DNA from: Salinactinospora qingdaonensis
GTDB taxonomy: Bacteria > Actinomycetota > Actinomycetes > Streptosporangiales > Streptosporangiaceae
Direction of reading: 5' to 3'
DNA length: 64,000 nucleotides
Assembly: GCF_039539445.1 (NCBI RefSeq)
Contig: NZ_BAABDD010000006.1
Location: 1-64,000, forward strand
This document shows positions 53,541-63,000 of the stretch, in pieces. Below the pieces are notes generated by a model, which was given only the letters and a program-made list of their open reading frames with translations, made no database searches and had not been told where the DNA came from. Position 1 is the stretch's first letter, and each line of letters starts with the position of its first letter. Both the position numbers and the translations under genes were made by a program.

Positions 53541-53749
53541 TGAACAACGACCCCAGCACCGAGCGTTCCTGGCCGGCGCGACAGTGGCACACGGCTAGCT
53601 ACACGAATGAGAAACTCGCCTGCGTCGAGGTCGCAGAAGGCCCCTTCACCGGCGTGCGGGACAGTAAGAACCGCGACCTCACCTCCCTCTTCTTCCCCTC
53701 TGGGGAGTGGGACTCCTTCCTCCGGGCGGTCAAGAACGACCGTCTCTGA
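53537..53749 (+). CDS. DUF397 domain protein
   Basis: A 70-residue protein with the family layout: WHTASYTNEKLACVEVAEG, VRDSKNRD, then FFPSGEWDSFLRAVKNDRL. The ATG overlaps the XRE stop by 4 nt, giving the classic XRE-DUF397 pair. It probably modulates the DNA-binding partner. A 12-bp stem-loop terminator follows. A decayed second copy lies at 56496-56693. Confidence 0.92.
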   Translation: MMNNDPSTERSWPARQWHTASYTNEKLACVEVAEGPFTGVRDSKNRDLTSLFFPSGEWDSFLRAVKNDRL

Positions 53750-53765
53750 GCTACTTCCCTACCTC

Positions 53766-53805
53766 GTGGCGGGACGCTCGGGAGCATCGTCCGGCGTCCC
53801 GCCAC
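53766..53805 (+). terminator. Stem-loop terminator of the XRE-DUF397 operon
   Basis: GTGGCGGGACGC (53766-53777) pairs exactly with 53794-53805; 16-nt loop; 17 nt after the DUF397 stop. Confidence 0.8.
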
Positions 53806-53942
53806 AGGGAAGCCCCCGCAGCGGGCTGGCCGTGGGGCGCCCTTTCCCACAGGGCACCTCTACCCATGACCTCTTCGGGAAGGTGGGTGTTGGTTGCCCA
53901 CAACGGGATTGGGGCGTGAGCTGAGTGCAGAGGTACGCCCGT

Positions 53943-53979
53943 CGCTCGTGCCTCGATCGCTCCGCGATCTCGGCAGCCT
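53943..53979 (+). repeat. Dispersed palindromic repeat, copy 6
   Basis: Core only, with CTCGATCGCTCCGCGATC. The TGTTTTT head is missing. Left arm of an inverted pair with copy 7 across 340 bp of pyrimidine-rich DNA, inside the gene-free stretch 53750-54858. Confidence 0.8.
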
Positions 53980-54028
53980 TAACAGCCTCGACAGCCTTAA
54001 TAGCCTCGACAGTCTTGGCAGTCTTGGC
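53975..54028 (+). repeat. 9-bp tandem repeat growing from the repeat core
   Basis: Six consecutive 9-nt units of the type AGCCTCGAC/AGTCTTGGC, beginning inside the AGCCT end of copy 6. The following DNA (54050-54240) is C-rich with recurring TCCAGAAACACCAC-like segments. Confidence 0.7.
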
Positions 54029-54317
54029 AGGCGCCGCCTCTTCTGGGGACATCACCTCTCCCCTCCCAAACCCTCCAGGAACACCACCCCCTTCCACACC
54101 TCTCCAGAAACACCACCCCCTCCCCCCAAAACGCCATCTCTCCGCCCTCACAGCCCTCCAGTAACACCCCCTTACACGCCTCTCCAGAAACACCACAATC
54201 CCCCTCCAAGAACGCTCTCCCTCCACCCCTTACACGCCCAGGAATACCGGTATTTCGGGGCACCGATCGGGAGGCGGCGGCTTGACTTAGTGCGGACATA
54301 TCCAAACAGAGCAGCTC

Positions 54318-54354
54318 AGGCTGCCGAGATCGCGCAGCGATCGAGGCACGAGCG
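54318..54354 (-). repeat. Dispersed palindromic repeat, copy 7
   Basis: Core with GATCGCGCAGCGATCGAGG; inverted partner of copy 6. The gap from here to 54858 shows no supported gene. Confidence 0.8.
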
Positions 54355-54858
54355 GCGCAGGCATCATCACACCCAACCTCGCGCCCCGCTCCCGGTGCGA
54401 ACCGCCGATCCCCTGCCCCAGGCCACCTTTCTCCAGCCTTCCTTTCCCCAGTCCCATCAGTCCCAGTATCCGGCTGCTCCAAATCAGCGACACCGCCGAG
54501 AGTTTCGTGACTGGCTCTCCTGACGGCGTCGCCGAGCGGGGCTTCCCTTTTTCGAGGAACTGGCCTGATGCTGTGGCCGGTTCGGGCGTGCTGGGGCTGT
54601 ATTTTCGTGACCCAACCAGTGGCGCAGTGTGGAGGACCACGAAGTCCCAAACCCCGCCACTGTCGACATCTCCTCATATTCGGAAGCTATCGGCAGACAC
54701 TTTTCATTTCCCGATAGAGCGGTCACAGGAATTCAATTACGGCCGCGGCATATCCAAGCTCCTTCTTCTTCGTTCCAAAACACCCCCTTGCCAATTCCCT
54801 GACGCAATGGAGAATTGAACACACAGAAGGTAAGTGGCTTCCACGGGGGATATTCGGC

Positions 54859-55791
54859 ATGCCACGAATCTCTAAGGGGAGGAAGCGCGGCTTCCTCGCC
54901 GCCCTAGCTACGGCCTGCGGGGTGATAGCGGTCACGACGACGCTATACCTCGTCTCCGATTCCACGGCCTCATCTCCGGGAGAGGAACCACTGCCGCCTC
55001 CTCGCACGGTCACCGGCGAGGAAAGAACTGTGCTGCACATAGCCGAGCAGGTCCTACTCCGCGACTGCATGCGCAGAAACGGGTTCACCTACCAGATCCC
55101 AACCGAACCGCCGCCGACGACCGGGCGGTTTCCCTACGTCATCGACGACGTGAATTGGGCCGAGGAACACGGATACGGGAGTGATATCAAAAGCGACATC
55201 GCGCGCATGAGAAAAGAAGACCCCAACCAGCGGTACTTTCACGGCCTCCCTCCTGAGCGGAAAGCTGTCGCGCTCAAAGCGGCCAACGGTGAAGCACCAC
55301 ACGAGATAACGGTGGAAAACCCCGACGGGTTGGTGCTGACCCGTAACGACGAGGGCTGCCAGTCGGAGGCCGAACGCAAACTGTACGGCGACCTCGAAAC
55401 CTGGTTCGAGGCCAAGACGACCGTCGATGCCCTGGAAAGCGTGCGGCACGAACGGGTCATCACCGATCCGCGCTTCACCGAAGCGGTTCGCCCATGGGCC
55501 GAATGCATGCGTGCCGCCGGCTACCCCTACGAAAGCCCCGCCCGGCTCCGGGAGGAGCTCAAGCCGATAGACGCTGCGCTGCCCAGGGACGAGGAGATCC
55601 GGCTCGCGACGGCGGAGGCGAGGTGCGCGCGCAGCTCCGGGTTGGCCGCCACGGCGCGGGACCTCGCGCGAGAGCACCGGCGAGAACTCCGCCACGAGCA
55701 CCGATCCGCGATCACCTCCAAAACCCGGATACAGCTCGCCGCCCTTCCCAAAGCCCGCTCGATCGTCGCCGCGATCGGAATCGACCTTTGA
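54859..55791 (+). CDS. Membrane-anchored hypothetical protein
   Basis: A 310-residue protein. A basic N-terminus (RISKGRKRG) and one transmembrane segment (FLAALATACGVIAVTTTLYL, residues 12-31) put the rest outside the membrane. The extracellular part is helical and charged with Cys pairs (LLRDCMRRNGFTYQIP, RPWAECMRAAGYPYESP), resembling the C-M-R-x-x-G-Y repeats seen in many actinobacterial secreted hypotheticals. Only a poor SD. It is 44 bp upstream of the secreted I36-like gene, and the two may be co-transcribed. Function unknown. Confidence 0.75.
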   Translation: MPRISKGRKRGFLAALATACGVIAVTTTLYLVSDSTASSPGEEPLPPPRTVTGEERTVLHIAEQVLLRDCMRRNGFTYQIPTEPPPTTGRFPYVIDDVNWAEEHGYGSDIKSDIARMRKEDPNQRYFHGLPPERKAVALKAANGEAPHEITVENPDGLVLTRNDEGCQSEAERKLYGDLETWFEAKTTVDALESVRHERVITDPRFTEAVRPWAECMRAAGYPYESPARLREELKPIDAALPRDEEIRLATAEARCARSSGLAATARDLAREHRRELRHEHRSAITSKTRIQLAALPKARSIVAAIGIDL

Positions 55792-55835
55792 CGAACGATT
55801 CCTTACTACACGCACCCCGCACGAATGGAGAGAAC

Positions 55836-56255
55836 ATGAGTCGCCTACGTACGTTTTCGGCCGCCGCTCTCGGCGCCGCGGTAATGGTTTCCACTCTCGC
55901 CGGTGGCGCCCACAGTGCCGCCGCTGAGGCGGCCGGGGAAAGCCGCGTCGCCCTCCAAGCCGACGGATACTTCTACGCCTACACCCACGCCGGCTACAAC
56001 ACGCTGTGCCACAGGTGGGAGGGCAATGCCCGCCACTGGGGCCACTGCAACGACAAGGTCTCCTCGGTGCTCAACAACGGTTTCCCCGGCCACCTCGACG
56101 ATGTGTGGGTTTACAAACACGCGGGCTACAACAGTCCCGGGCGTGGGATCTACAACGGTGTCGGCATCAGCAACCTGCGGAACTTCACCTACGACGGCAC
56201 AAACCAGCACATGAACGACAGCATCTCCTCACATCGGTGGGTCAACCTGCCGTAG
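55836..56255 (+). CDS. Secreted I36-like (beta/gamma-crystallin-type) protein
   Basis: A 139-residue protein: signal peptide to about residue 32 (GGAHSAAAEA) and a mature domain with two crystallin-like units, FYAYTHAGYNTLCHRWEG and VWVYKHAGYNSPGRGIYNG, each followed by an N/S-rich turn (NDKVSSVLNNG; NDSISSHRW). This matches the peptidase-inhibitor I36/SMI-like small secreted proteins of actinomycetes. ATG 55836 has GGAGAG 5 nt upstream. Inhibitory activity not shown. Two stem-loops follow. Confidence 0.78.
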   Translation: MSRLRTFSAAALGAAVMVSTLAGGAHSAAAEAAGESRVALQADGYFYAYTHAGYNTLCHRWEGNARHWGHCNDKVSSVLNNGFPGHLDDVWVYKHAGYNSPGRGIYNGVGISNLRNFTYDGTNQHMNDSISSHRWVNLP

Positions 56256-56262
56256 CCCGGCC

Positions 56263-56307
56263 CACGGCGCGCGGTCTCCGCTCCCCCTCCTGCGACCGCG
56301 CGCCGTG
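56263..56307 (+). terminator. Stem-loop terminator after the I36-like gene
   Basis: Perfect 14-bp stem (56263-56276 with 56294-56307), 17-nt loop, 7 nt after the stop. A second 13-bp stem-loop (56355-56367 with 56382-56394) lies 50 bp further. Confidence 0.82.
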
Positions 56308-56495
56308 ACACCTCGATGAGCCGAAAAGCGCCAGCGGACCTGAATCCGTGTGCAAGGTGGAGAGCCCACGGCGAACAGCCGGGGCTCTCCACCTATTTCA
56401 TGTCACTGACCCTGGGGGTCGGTTCGCCGCGCGACGCCGTCACCGACGGTCGCCACCCCAACCCAAGAGGTTTTCCAAGCCGCCAATGACAATAA

Positions 56496-56693
56496 CGTGA
56501 TAACGAAAAAGTCGGCGGCGCCCGCAAGTGAGACACGGCGAGTTATTCTCATAAGAAGAGTGGCCACGCGGAGGTCCCCGCAGGCCACAGGATCGGCATG
56601 TCCGACAGCGAGAACAGCGACCGTCAACCCCCTCTTCCGTACTCCCCCGAATGGCACTTCTTCCTACAGGTAGTCGAAAACAAGCCCCTCTGA
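56496..56693 (+). pseudogene. Decayed DUF397 gene
   Basis: In one frame the DNA reads a DUF397 remnant: DTASYSHKKSGHAEVPAG, RIGMSDSENSD, PYSPEWHFFLQVVENKPL, aligning closely to the intact DUF397 at 53537. A TGA at 56529-56531 stands where the intact protein has Trp (QWHTASY), and an upstream TAA leaves no start. An internal ATG at 56598 has no SD. It lacks an XRE partner. Confidence 0.75.
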
Positions 56694-56862
56694 CCCACGC
56701 CGACGTGGGGTGTCCCGACATTGGGCGGGGTTCGTAGCGCGAGATAGGAACCGGCTGTTCGCCGCCATTCCTCGCCGTCGACCTCGCCTTAGGCGAGGAG
56801 CCGGTACGGCGCGGCCGGGGCCGGGTTGCGCGACGGCGCCATGGTGACCAGGGAGTCACCCT

Positions 56863-58488
56863 ATGACACGTGACAACAGAGCCAACCAGCCCAGAAAGCC
56901 CGGACCACTAGCAAAAACAACAAAACCCACCGAACAAACGAAGACGATACTCAACGAACGCTACGAACTGCGACCCGCGCCATTGGCGCGCGGCGGCATG
57001 GGTGAAGTGTGGGAAGGCCACGACACCAGTCTGGACCGCGATGTGGCCATCAAATTCCTACGCTTTCCCGAAGGTATCTACGACGAACGGCTGGTGCGCC
57101 GGTTCATGCGCGAGGCGCGCGTCACGGCGCGGCTGCAACATCCGGGCGTGCCGGCGGTGTTCGACGTGGGCGCCCACGAGGAGCGGCCGTTCCTCGTCAT
57201 GGAGCGCATCAACGGCGTCAGCGTGTCGGGGCTGCTCGCCGAGCGGGGAGCCCTGCCCGTGGGGTGGGCCGCCGCCATCGCCGCGCAGGTGTGCGCGGTG
57301 CTGAGTGTGGCCCACGAGGCGTCGCTGGTCCACCGCGACCTCAAACCCGCCAACCTGATGCTGGAGCCCGACGGGACGGTGAAGGTCTTGGACTTCGGGC
57401 TCGCCGTCGCCCTGGACCTGCCTGAGTTCTCCCAGATCACCGGGTCGGGGCAACTGATCGGCACACCGTCCTACATGGCGCCGGAGCAGGTGAGTACCGC
57501 GGTGAGCACGCCGCGCAGCGACCTGTACGCCTTGGGCTGCACGCTGTACCAGATGTTGACCGGGCACCAACTGTTCACCGGCTCCACCGCCTACAGCACG
57601 ATGAACAAGCAGGTGTCGCAGGAGCCGCCGCCGGTGAGCCGGGAGCGCCCCGACGTGCCCCCCGAACTGGAGTGGCTGCTGCTGGAACTGCTGGCAAAGA
57701 AGGCCGAGCGGCGCCCCGCCGACGCCGAGGAGGTGTACCAGCGGCTACTGCCGGTGGTGACCGGCCTGGGGCCGCTACCCGGCGCGCTGGCTTCGCCGGA
57801 CGCCCCCAGTCCGGTGCGGATGTACGCGACGGTGCTGCAACGGGTGTTCGACGACACGACCCCGCCTCCCGCCCCGCCGGTGCCCACGCCGCGTGAGGAG
57901 GCCGCCGCCACCACCCAACGGCAGGACATGAGCCGCGCCGACCTGGAACGGGCGCGCGGCACGGCCTCCGAACTGCTCGCCGACTCGGAGTACGGTCAGG
58001 CCGCCGAGGTGCTGGAGTCCGCTGTCACGGCCGCCGAGCGGGCCTTCGGCGTGGTGGACCCCGATGTGGTGAGTCTGCGCGCGGAGTGGGCCAGGGTGCT
58101 GTTCGACGGCGGGGACTATGTCGGCGCCGCACCGGCCTACGAGGCGCTCGCGCTCGACGTGGCCAAACGCGACGGCCCCGACGACGAGCTGGTGCTGTGG
58201 TACCGGCTGCGGCACGCGACGTGCCACGCGCTCATCGGCGACACCGCTCGGGCGCTGGACATCCTGCACCGGCTGCTCACCGACGAGCAGCGCATCTACG
58301 GCGCCGACCATGCCCGGCCGCTGGAGCTGCGCCGCCAGATCGGGCTGTTGCAGTTGGGGGCGGGCCAGCGCGAACTCGCAGAGGAGACACTACGGCCGCT
58401 CTTGGCCGACCTGGAGCGGCTGCGCGGCCCCGACCACCCCTCGACGTTGGGTGTGCGCGAACTCCTGGAGGGCGTGGAGAAGTCCTGA
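56863..58488 (+). CDS. Serine/threonine protein kinase with C-terminal TPR-like repeats
   Basis: A 541-residue Hanks-type kinase: glycine loop LARGGMGEVWEG, catalytic Lys64 (DVAIKFL), HRDLKPANLML (Asp159), DFGLAV (177-182) and GTPSYMAPEQ in the activation segment, so all catalytic residues are kept. A Pro-rich linker (~330-350) leads to a helical TPR-like region (~355-535: LLADSEYGQAAEVLESAV, LEALALDV-type pairs, DHPSTLGVRELLEG). No transmembrane helix or PASTA domains, so it is cytosolic, unlike PknB. ATG 56863 has GGAG 7 nt upstream. Substrates unknown. Confidence 0.93.
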   Translation: MTRDNRANQPRKPGPLAKTTKPTEQTKTILNERYELRPAPLARGGMGEVWEGHDTSLDRDVAIKFLRFPEGIYDERLVRRFMREARVTARLQHPGVPAVFDVGAHEERPFLVMERINGVSVSGLLAERGALPVGWAAAIAAQVCAVLSVAHEASLVHRDLKPANLMLEPDGTVKVLDFGLAVALDLPEFSQITGSGQLIGTPSYMAPEQVSTAVSTPRSDLYALGCTLYQMLTGHQLFTGSTAYSTMNKQVSQEPPPVSRERPDVPPELEWLLLELLAKKAERRPADAEEVYQRLLPVVTGLGPLPGALASPDAPSPVRMYATVLQRVFDDTTPPPAPPVPTPREEAAATTQRQDMSRADLERARGTASELLADSEYGQAAEVLESAVTAAERAFGVVDPDVVSLRAEWARVLFDGGDYVGAAPAYEALALDVAKRDGPDDELVLWYRLRHATCHALIGDTARALDILHRLLTDEQRIYGADHARPLELRRQIGLLQLGAGQRELAEETLRPLLADLERLRGPDHPSTLGVRELLEGVEKS

Positions 58489-58510
58489 TCTCCCGCCCTC
58501 CCCCTACGGG

Positions 58511-58598
58511 GGCTACGTGGTATTCGTCGAACGGCTGGGGTGTGTGGGAGTGTTCTTCGGCCGCTCGTACCTCGATCGCTTCGCGATCTCGGCAGCCC
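58511..58598 (+). repeat. Dispersed palindromic repeat, copy 8
   Basis: Head GCTACGTGGTATTCGTCGAAC; core 58562-58598 with CTCGATCGCTTCGCGATC. About 120 bp further, CATGATCACCACGAGTGT (58723-58740) repeats an interior segment of the 16.2-kb element at 17 of 18 positions. In the gene-free gap 58489-58916. Confidence 0.83.
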
Positions 58599-58916
58599 AG
58601 AAGGTGGCTGGTGGGCCGGGGGTGTGGGGTGGGTGGCGTGAGGCGGCGAGGCCGGGTGGGTTCGGTTGGCTTGGGGTGGGCGCGGCTGGCCGCCGCGGGG
58701 TGGAGCTGGAGCCGGGGAGTGCCATGATCACCACGAGTGTCGTAGCGCAGTGCTTCTCGGTCACCAGTGTTGCTGAGCAGCGACACGCGCGATGATCATG
58801 GCAACGCGAAAAGCGACAAACCCCGCATAGCACCCCCAGGTGAAGGCACAAATGTCGGTTCTGGAAGGCGGGGCGCTCGTGGCGCGGGAAGGTACGACCC
58901 CGAGGGCGCGTGGGGC

Positions 58917-59204
58917 TTACTTGTGGCGGTCGGTGTGGCCCAGGGAGCGGTCGGGGGCGATCTGGTCGCGGACCATGCGCTTCATCTCGGGCAGTTCGGG
59001 GAAGGCGCCGCGCTCCTTGCGTGACCAGAGGGTCTCGTCGTCGAGGCGTACCTCGAAGATCCCGCCGGTGCCGGGCACGAGGGCGACCTCGCCCAGGTCG
59101 TCGCGGAACGTCGTCAGCAGCTCTTGGGCCAGCCACGCGGCGCGCAGCAGCCAGCGACACTGCGTGCAGTACTCGATCTCGATCCGAGGTGTTCGCGCCG
59201 TCAC
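58917..59204 (-). CDS. SelT/SelW/SelH family (Rdx-type) thioredoxin-like protein
   Basis: A 95-residue protein with the selenoprotein-W fold: IEIEYCTQCRWLLRAAWLA carries the redox C-x-x-C (Cys13, Cys16; the second position is Sec in some relatives), followed by LVPGTGGIFEVRLDDETLWS and KRMVRDQI. Likely a small cytosolic redox protein. GTG 59204 start with a G-rich upstream region. It stands alone. Partner unknown. Confidence 0.88.
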   Translation of the reverse strand: MTARTPRIEIEYCTQCRWLLRAAWLAQELLTTFRDDLGEVALVPGTGGIFEVRLDDETLWSRKERGAFPELPEMKRMVRDQIAPDRSLGHTDRHK

Positions 59205-60069
59205 ACCCCCAGTATGACCGGCAACCCTTTCCCTAGAAACAGCCGGCGCGGGCGGAAAGGCCGAGGGTGGGCGAGGCCACGTCGGCCGTTACCCGGTGCG
59301 GGCGCGGCCGGGCGTGACGGCCGCCGATGGCCGCGATTGCGGGGCAAGCGGCGAAATGAGGGATGCCGCCCCTCCTAAACATCAGACCTCAGAATGATCA
59401 TTTCCAGGTCGATGACACGCTTCCTGGTATTCAGCTCCCCCACGCTTAGTAGTGCATTACCGACGCTCCGGCTCATGCACGCGATAAGACCGACGGAACA
59501 AATCGTGCGAGCAACTCCCCCTCATGTTGCCAACCAGGGAAAAAATCCACTACCAGGAAAAACCAGACTGCATACTCGGAATGCCACGGCAGCTACGGCA
59601 TTGATGAGAGCATCTTCCCTTCAACCAGTCAAGAGGGAATATTTTGATCATGCTCAAGCCACCCCAATCAACCCTTTGACCAGCAGAATAAGCAATATAT
59701 GCAGCTCAACCGACAACCAGAGGAAAATGATCATTCATCGACAAAGAGGATCTTCATTTACCTCTTGACGCGAAACGAATCTACGCTTATACCAGTTGGT
59801 TAACGGAATTCGCCCCCCCAGACAGGGCTTGATGATCAAAAATCCATAGTGATCAAATCTTCAACAGTCACCCGATCATCACTGTAAGTAATAAAACCTG
59901 CTCTTGGTGGCTATAACCAGCGAGAGCGGGAATCCCCCCCAACGATCGAAAACCCTTGTGAGTGAGCTTCCAGGGACCCGGCTGCTATCAAGTTCGTCGC
60001 CGATAAAACTGTCGACCTGTGCCACACGACCACACCCGAGGGCAAGCAAGAAATTAGCCGAGGTGGCTT
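59205..60069. other. Gene-free 865-bp region upstream of the NRPS
   Basis: 59380-59900 is markedly AT-richer than the flanks. Open frames here (for example 59394-59768) lack SDs and family features. No iron-box-like 19-bp palindrome, repeat core or small-peptide gene could be recognised. Presumably it holds the NRPS promoter. Confidence 0.5.
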
Positions 60070-63000
60070 GTGACCGTTTCTGTCCAGAACCAGCTCACAT
60101 CGTACCAGCAGGACATTTGGGCAGCGAACTCACAGTTTCCCGAACTGCCGCAGTTCAACATCTTCATCTACGACAGATTCGTCGGACAGGTCGACGTAAA
60201 AGTACTCGCCGAATGCCTCAGCAGAGCAGCTCAACGCAATGAGGCCGCCCGACTGCGGTTCGGGGAGACGGCCGGAATCGCCCACCAGTGGATCGAACGC
60301 GACGCGACCGACGTCACCGTGATCGACTTTTCCCGGGAAGACGACCCGGCGACGGCCGTGAGCGAATGGATGCGGCAATCCTTTCAAACGCCCTATGACC
60401 TCACCACGGATCACCCATTCGACCTCGCCATCATCAAAGAAAGCGATTCTGTCCACTACGCCTATATGAAGTCGCACCACATCGTCTCCGACGCCTGGGG
60501 ATTACACCTCTTCATGTCCCAGGTCCGAGCCGACTACGCCCACACGGTGCGAACGGGGAAACCAGCACAGCTCACGGCGCCGTCGTTTGTGCGTCAAGTC
60601 GAGGAAGACGCCCGCTACCGCGCCTCCCACCGCCACGAGGAAGATCTGGCGTTCTTCCGCGACGCCCTGGCCGGCGTCGAACCGGCACTGTTCCCGCGCC
60701 GCTTTCCCAGCGGTGCGCGCCGCACCCGGCGGCACGCCTTCACACTGGAACGCTCCCTGATCACCGAAAGCAAAAAACGCGGCGAGTCGCCCTTCACCCT
60801 CTTCTCCGCCGCCGTCGCGCTCTACCTGTCCCGCATCCACCGCACCGACGAAGTCGTGCTGGGAATCCCGCTGCTCAACCGAGCCGGGAAGGAGACCAAG
60901 CAGACCGTCGGGGAGTTCGCGAACACGCTGCCGCTGCGCGTCAACACCGCCGCGGGACAGTCAGTGACCGACCTGCTCGCCCAGCTCCGCGACGCCACCC
61001 GCACCCTGCTGCGCCACCAGCGGGCCCCACTGGGCGAAGTGGTGCGCGCGTTACGCGACAGCGGCCAGCGCACCCAGCAGCCCTTCGACACCACCATCTC
61101 CTACCTGCGCTGGCCCACCGCCCCCGAACTGCCCGGCGTCTCCTACGAGACGGTCGCCCAAACCCACGCCCACGACCAGGACGCGCTGGCGATCTGGGTC
61201 TACGAACTCGACAACGAGGCTGACGTGCTCGTCAACGTCGAGTACGGCGACGACGTGTTCGACGCTGATTTCCCCATCGAGGCGGCGGCGCGCCACATCG
61301 AGACGCTGCTGCGCGGCGCACTGCACGCCCCTGAGACACCACTGGACGAGCTACCCATGCTCTCGGCGGCAGAGCACGCCGACCTCACCCGCGCCAAAAC
61401 CGCGACCGACGCCGACTTCCCCACCGAAGCCACCCTGCCCGACCTGCTGGCCGATCAGGTGGCGCGCACCCCGCAGGCGTCCGCGATCGTGACCGCCGGC
61501 GAGGAGCTGACCTTCGCCGAACTCGACAAGCGTGCCGAGCGGGTCGCCCGCGCGCTGCGCGCCGACGGCGTGGCCCCCGAGGACCGAGTCGCCGTGCTGC
61601 TGGAACGCGGCCCGCACCTGCCGGCCGCCATCCTGGGGGTGCTGCGCGCCGGTGCCGCTTACGTGCCGATCGACCCCCGCCAGCCGCACGAACGCATCCA
61701 CCTGCTGCTCACCGACAGCGGCGCCACGGTAGTGCTCGTCGACGACAGCACGGCCGAGGTGGCGCGGGCGTGTACCACAGCGGCCACCCGCCACGTCGGC
61801 GCGCCGCCGGCCGTCGCCGAACCGGCCGACGGGCCGACCGGCTCCGCGGCCACCGCCGAAAACCTGGCCTACGTGATCTACACGTCGGGCTCCACCGGCA
61901 CCCCCAAGGGGGTCATGGTGGAGCACCGCTCGGTGGTCAACCGACTGTGGTGGATGCAGCGCCGCTACCCGATCGGTCCGGGTGACGTGCTACTGCAAAA
62001 AACCCCGATCTCGTTCGACGTGTCGGTGTGGGAGCTGCTGTGGTGGACGTTCACCGGCGCGTGCCTGGCGGTGCCGCCGCCCGGCGCCGAACGGGACCCG
62101 CGGGAGTTGCTGGCGGCGATCGCGCGGCACCGGGTAACCGTGGCGCACTTCGTGCCCTCGATGCTCGGTCCGTTCGTGGAGCTGCTGGAAAGCGACCCAC
62201 ATGCGCGCCGCGACGCCGCGTCGCTGCGGCTCGTGGTGTGCAGCGGCGAGGCGCTGTCGCCGTCGCAGGTGGCGCGGTTCCGCCGCGTGTTCGGCGGCGC
62301 GGTGCAACTGGCCAACCTGTACGGCCCCACCGAGGCCACCGTCGACGTCACCGCGTTCGACTGCCCGGATGCGCCCCTGGACCGGGTGCCGATCGGGCGC
62401 CCCATCGACAACACCCAGGTCTATGTGCTGGGCCGCCACAGCGAGCCGCAGCCGGTGGGCGCGCCCGGGGAACTGTGCGTGGGCGGGGTCGGCGTGGCGC
62501 GCGGCTACCTGAACCGGCCGGAGCTGACCGCGCAGCGGTTCGTCGCCACCCCCGTCGAGCCCGGCGGCCGGCTCTACCGCACCGGTGACCTCGCCCGCTG
62601 GCTGGCCGACGGCGACCTGGAGTACCTGGGGCGGCTCGACGAGCAGGTGAAGATCCGCGGCAACCGGGTGGAGCCGGGCGAGGTGAGCAACCACCTGGCC
62701 GCGGTACCCGGGGTGCGGGACGCGGTCGTGGTCGACCGCGTCGACGCCGACCGCGGCACCCACCTGGTCGGCTACTACGTGGCCGAGGCCGAGCTCGACC
62801 CGGTGCTGCTCCGCGACGAGTTGGCCGCCCGGTTGCCGGACTTCATGGTCCCGGCCTACTTCGTGGCTGTTGCCGCGATCCCGCTGACCCCCAACGGCAA
62901 AACCGACCGGCGCGCGCTGCCCGAGCCTCGCGTGGGCGGCGAGGCGGGCCGGGCCCCGCACGGCGCGGTCGAGGAGGGGCTGGCGGCGGTGTGGGCGCAG

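Noticed and set aside
59394..59768. 124-codon plus-strand frame upstream of the NRPS
   Set aside because: Codon use and composition are unlike real genes here and it has no SD; it is treated as non-coding.
59764..60069. Iron-regulated promoter box for the NRPS
   Set aside because: No 19-bp palindrome of the iron-box type could be found by eye, so a siderophore role is not supported by regulation.
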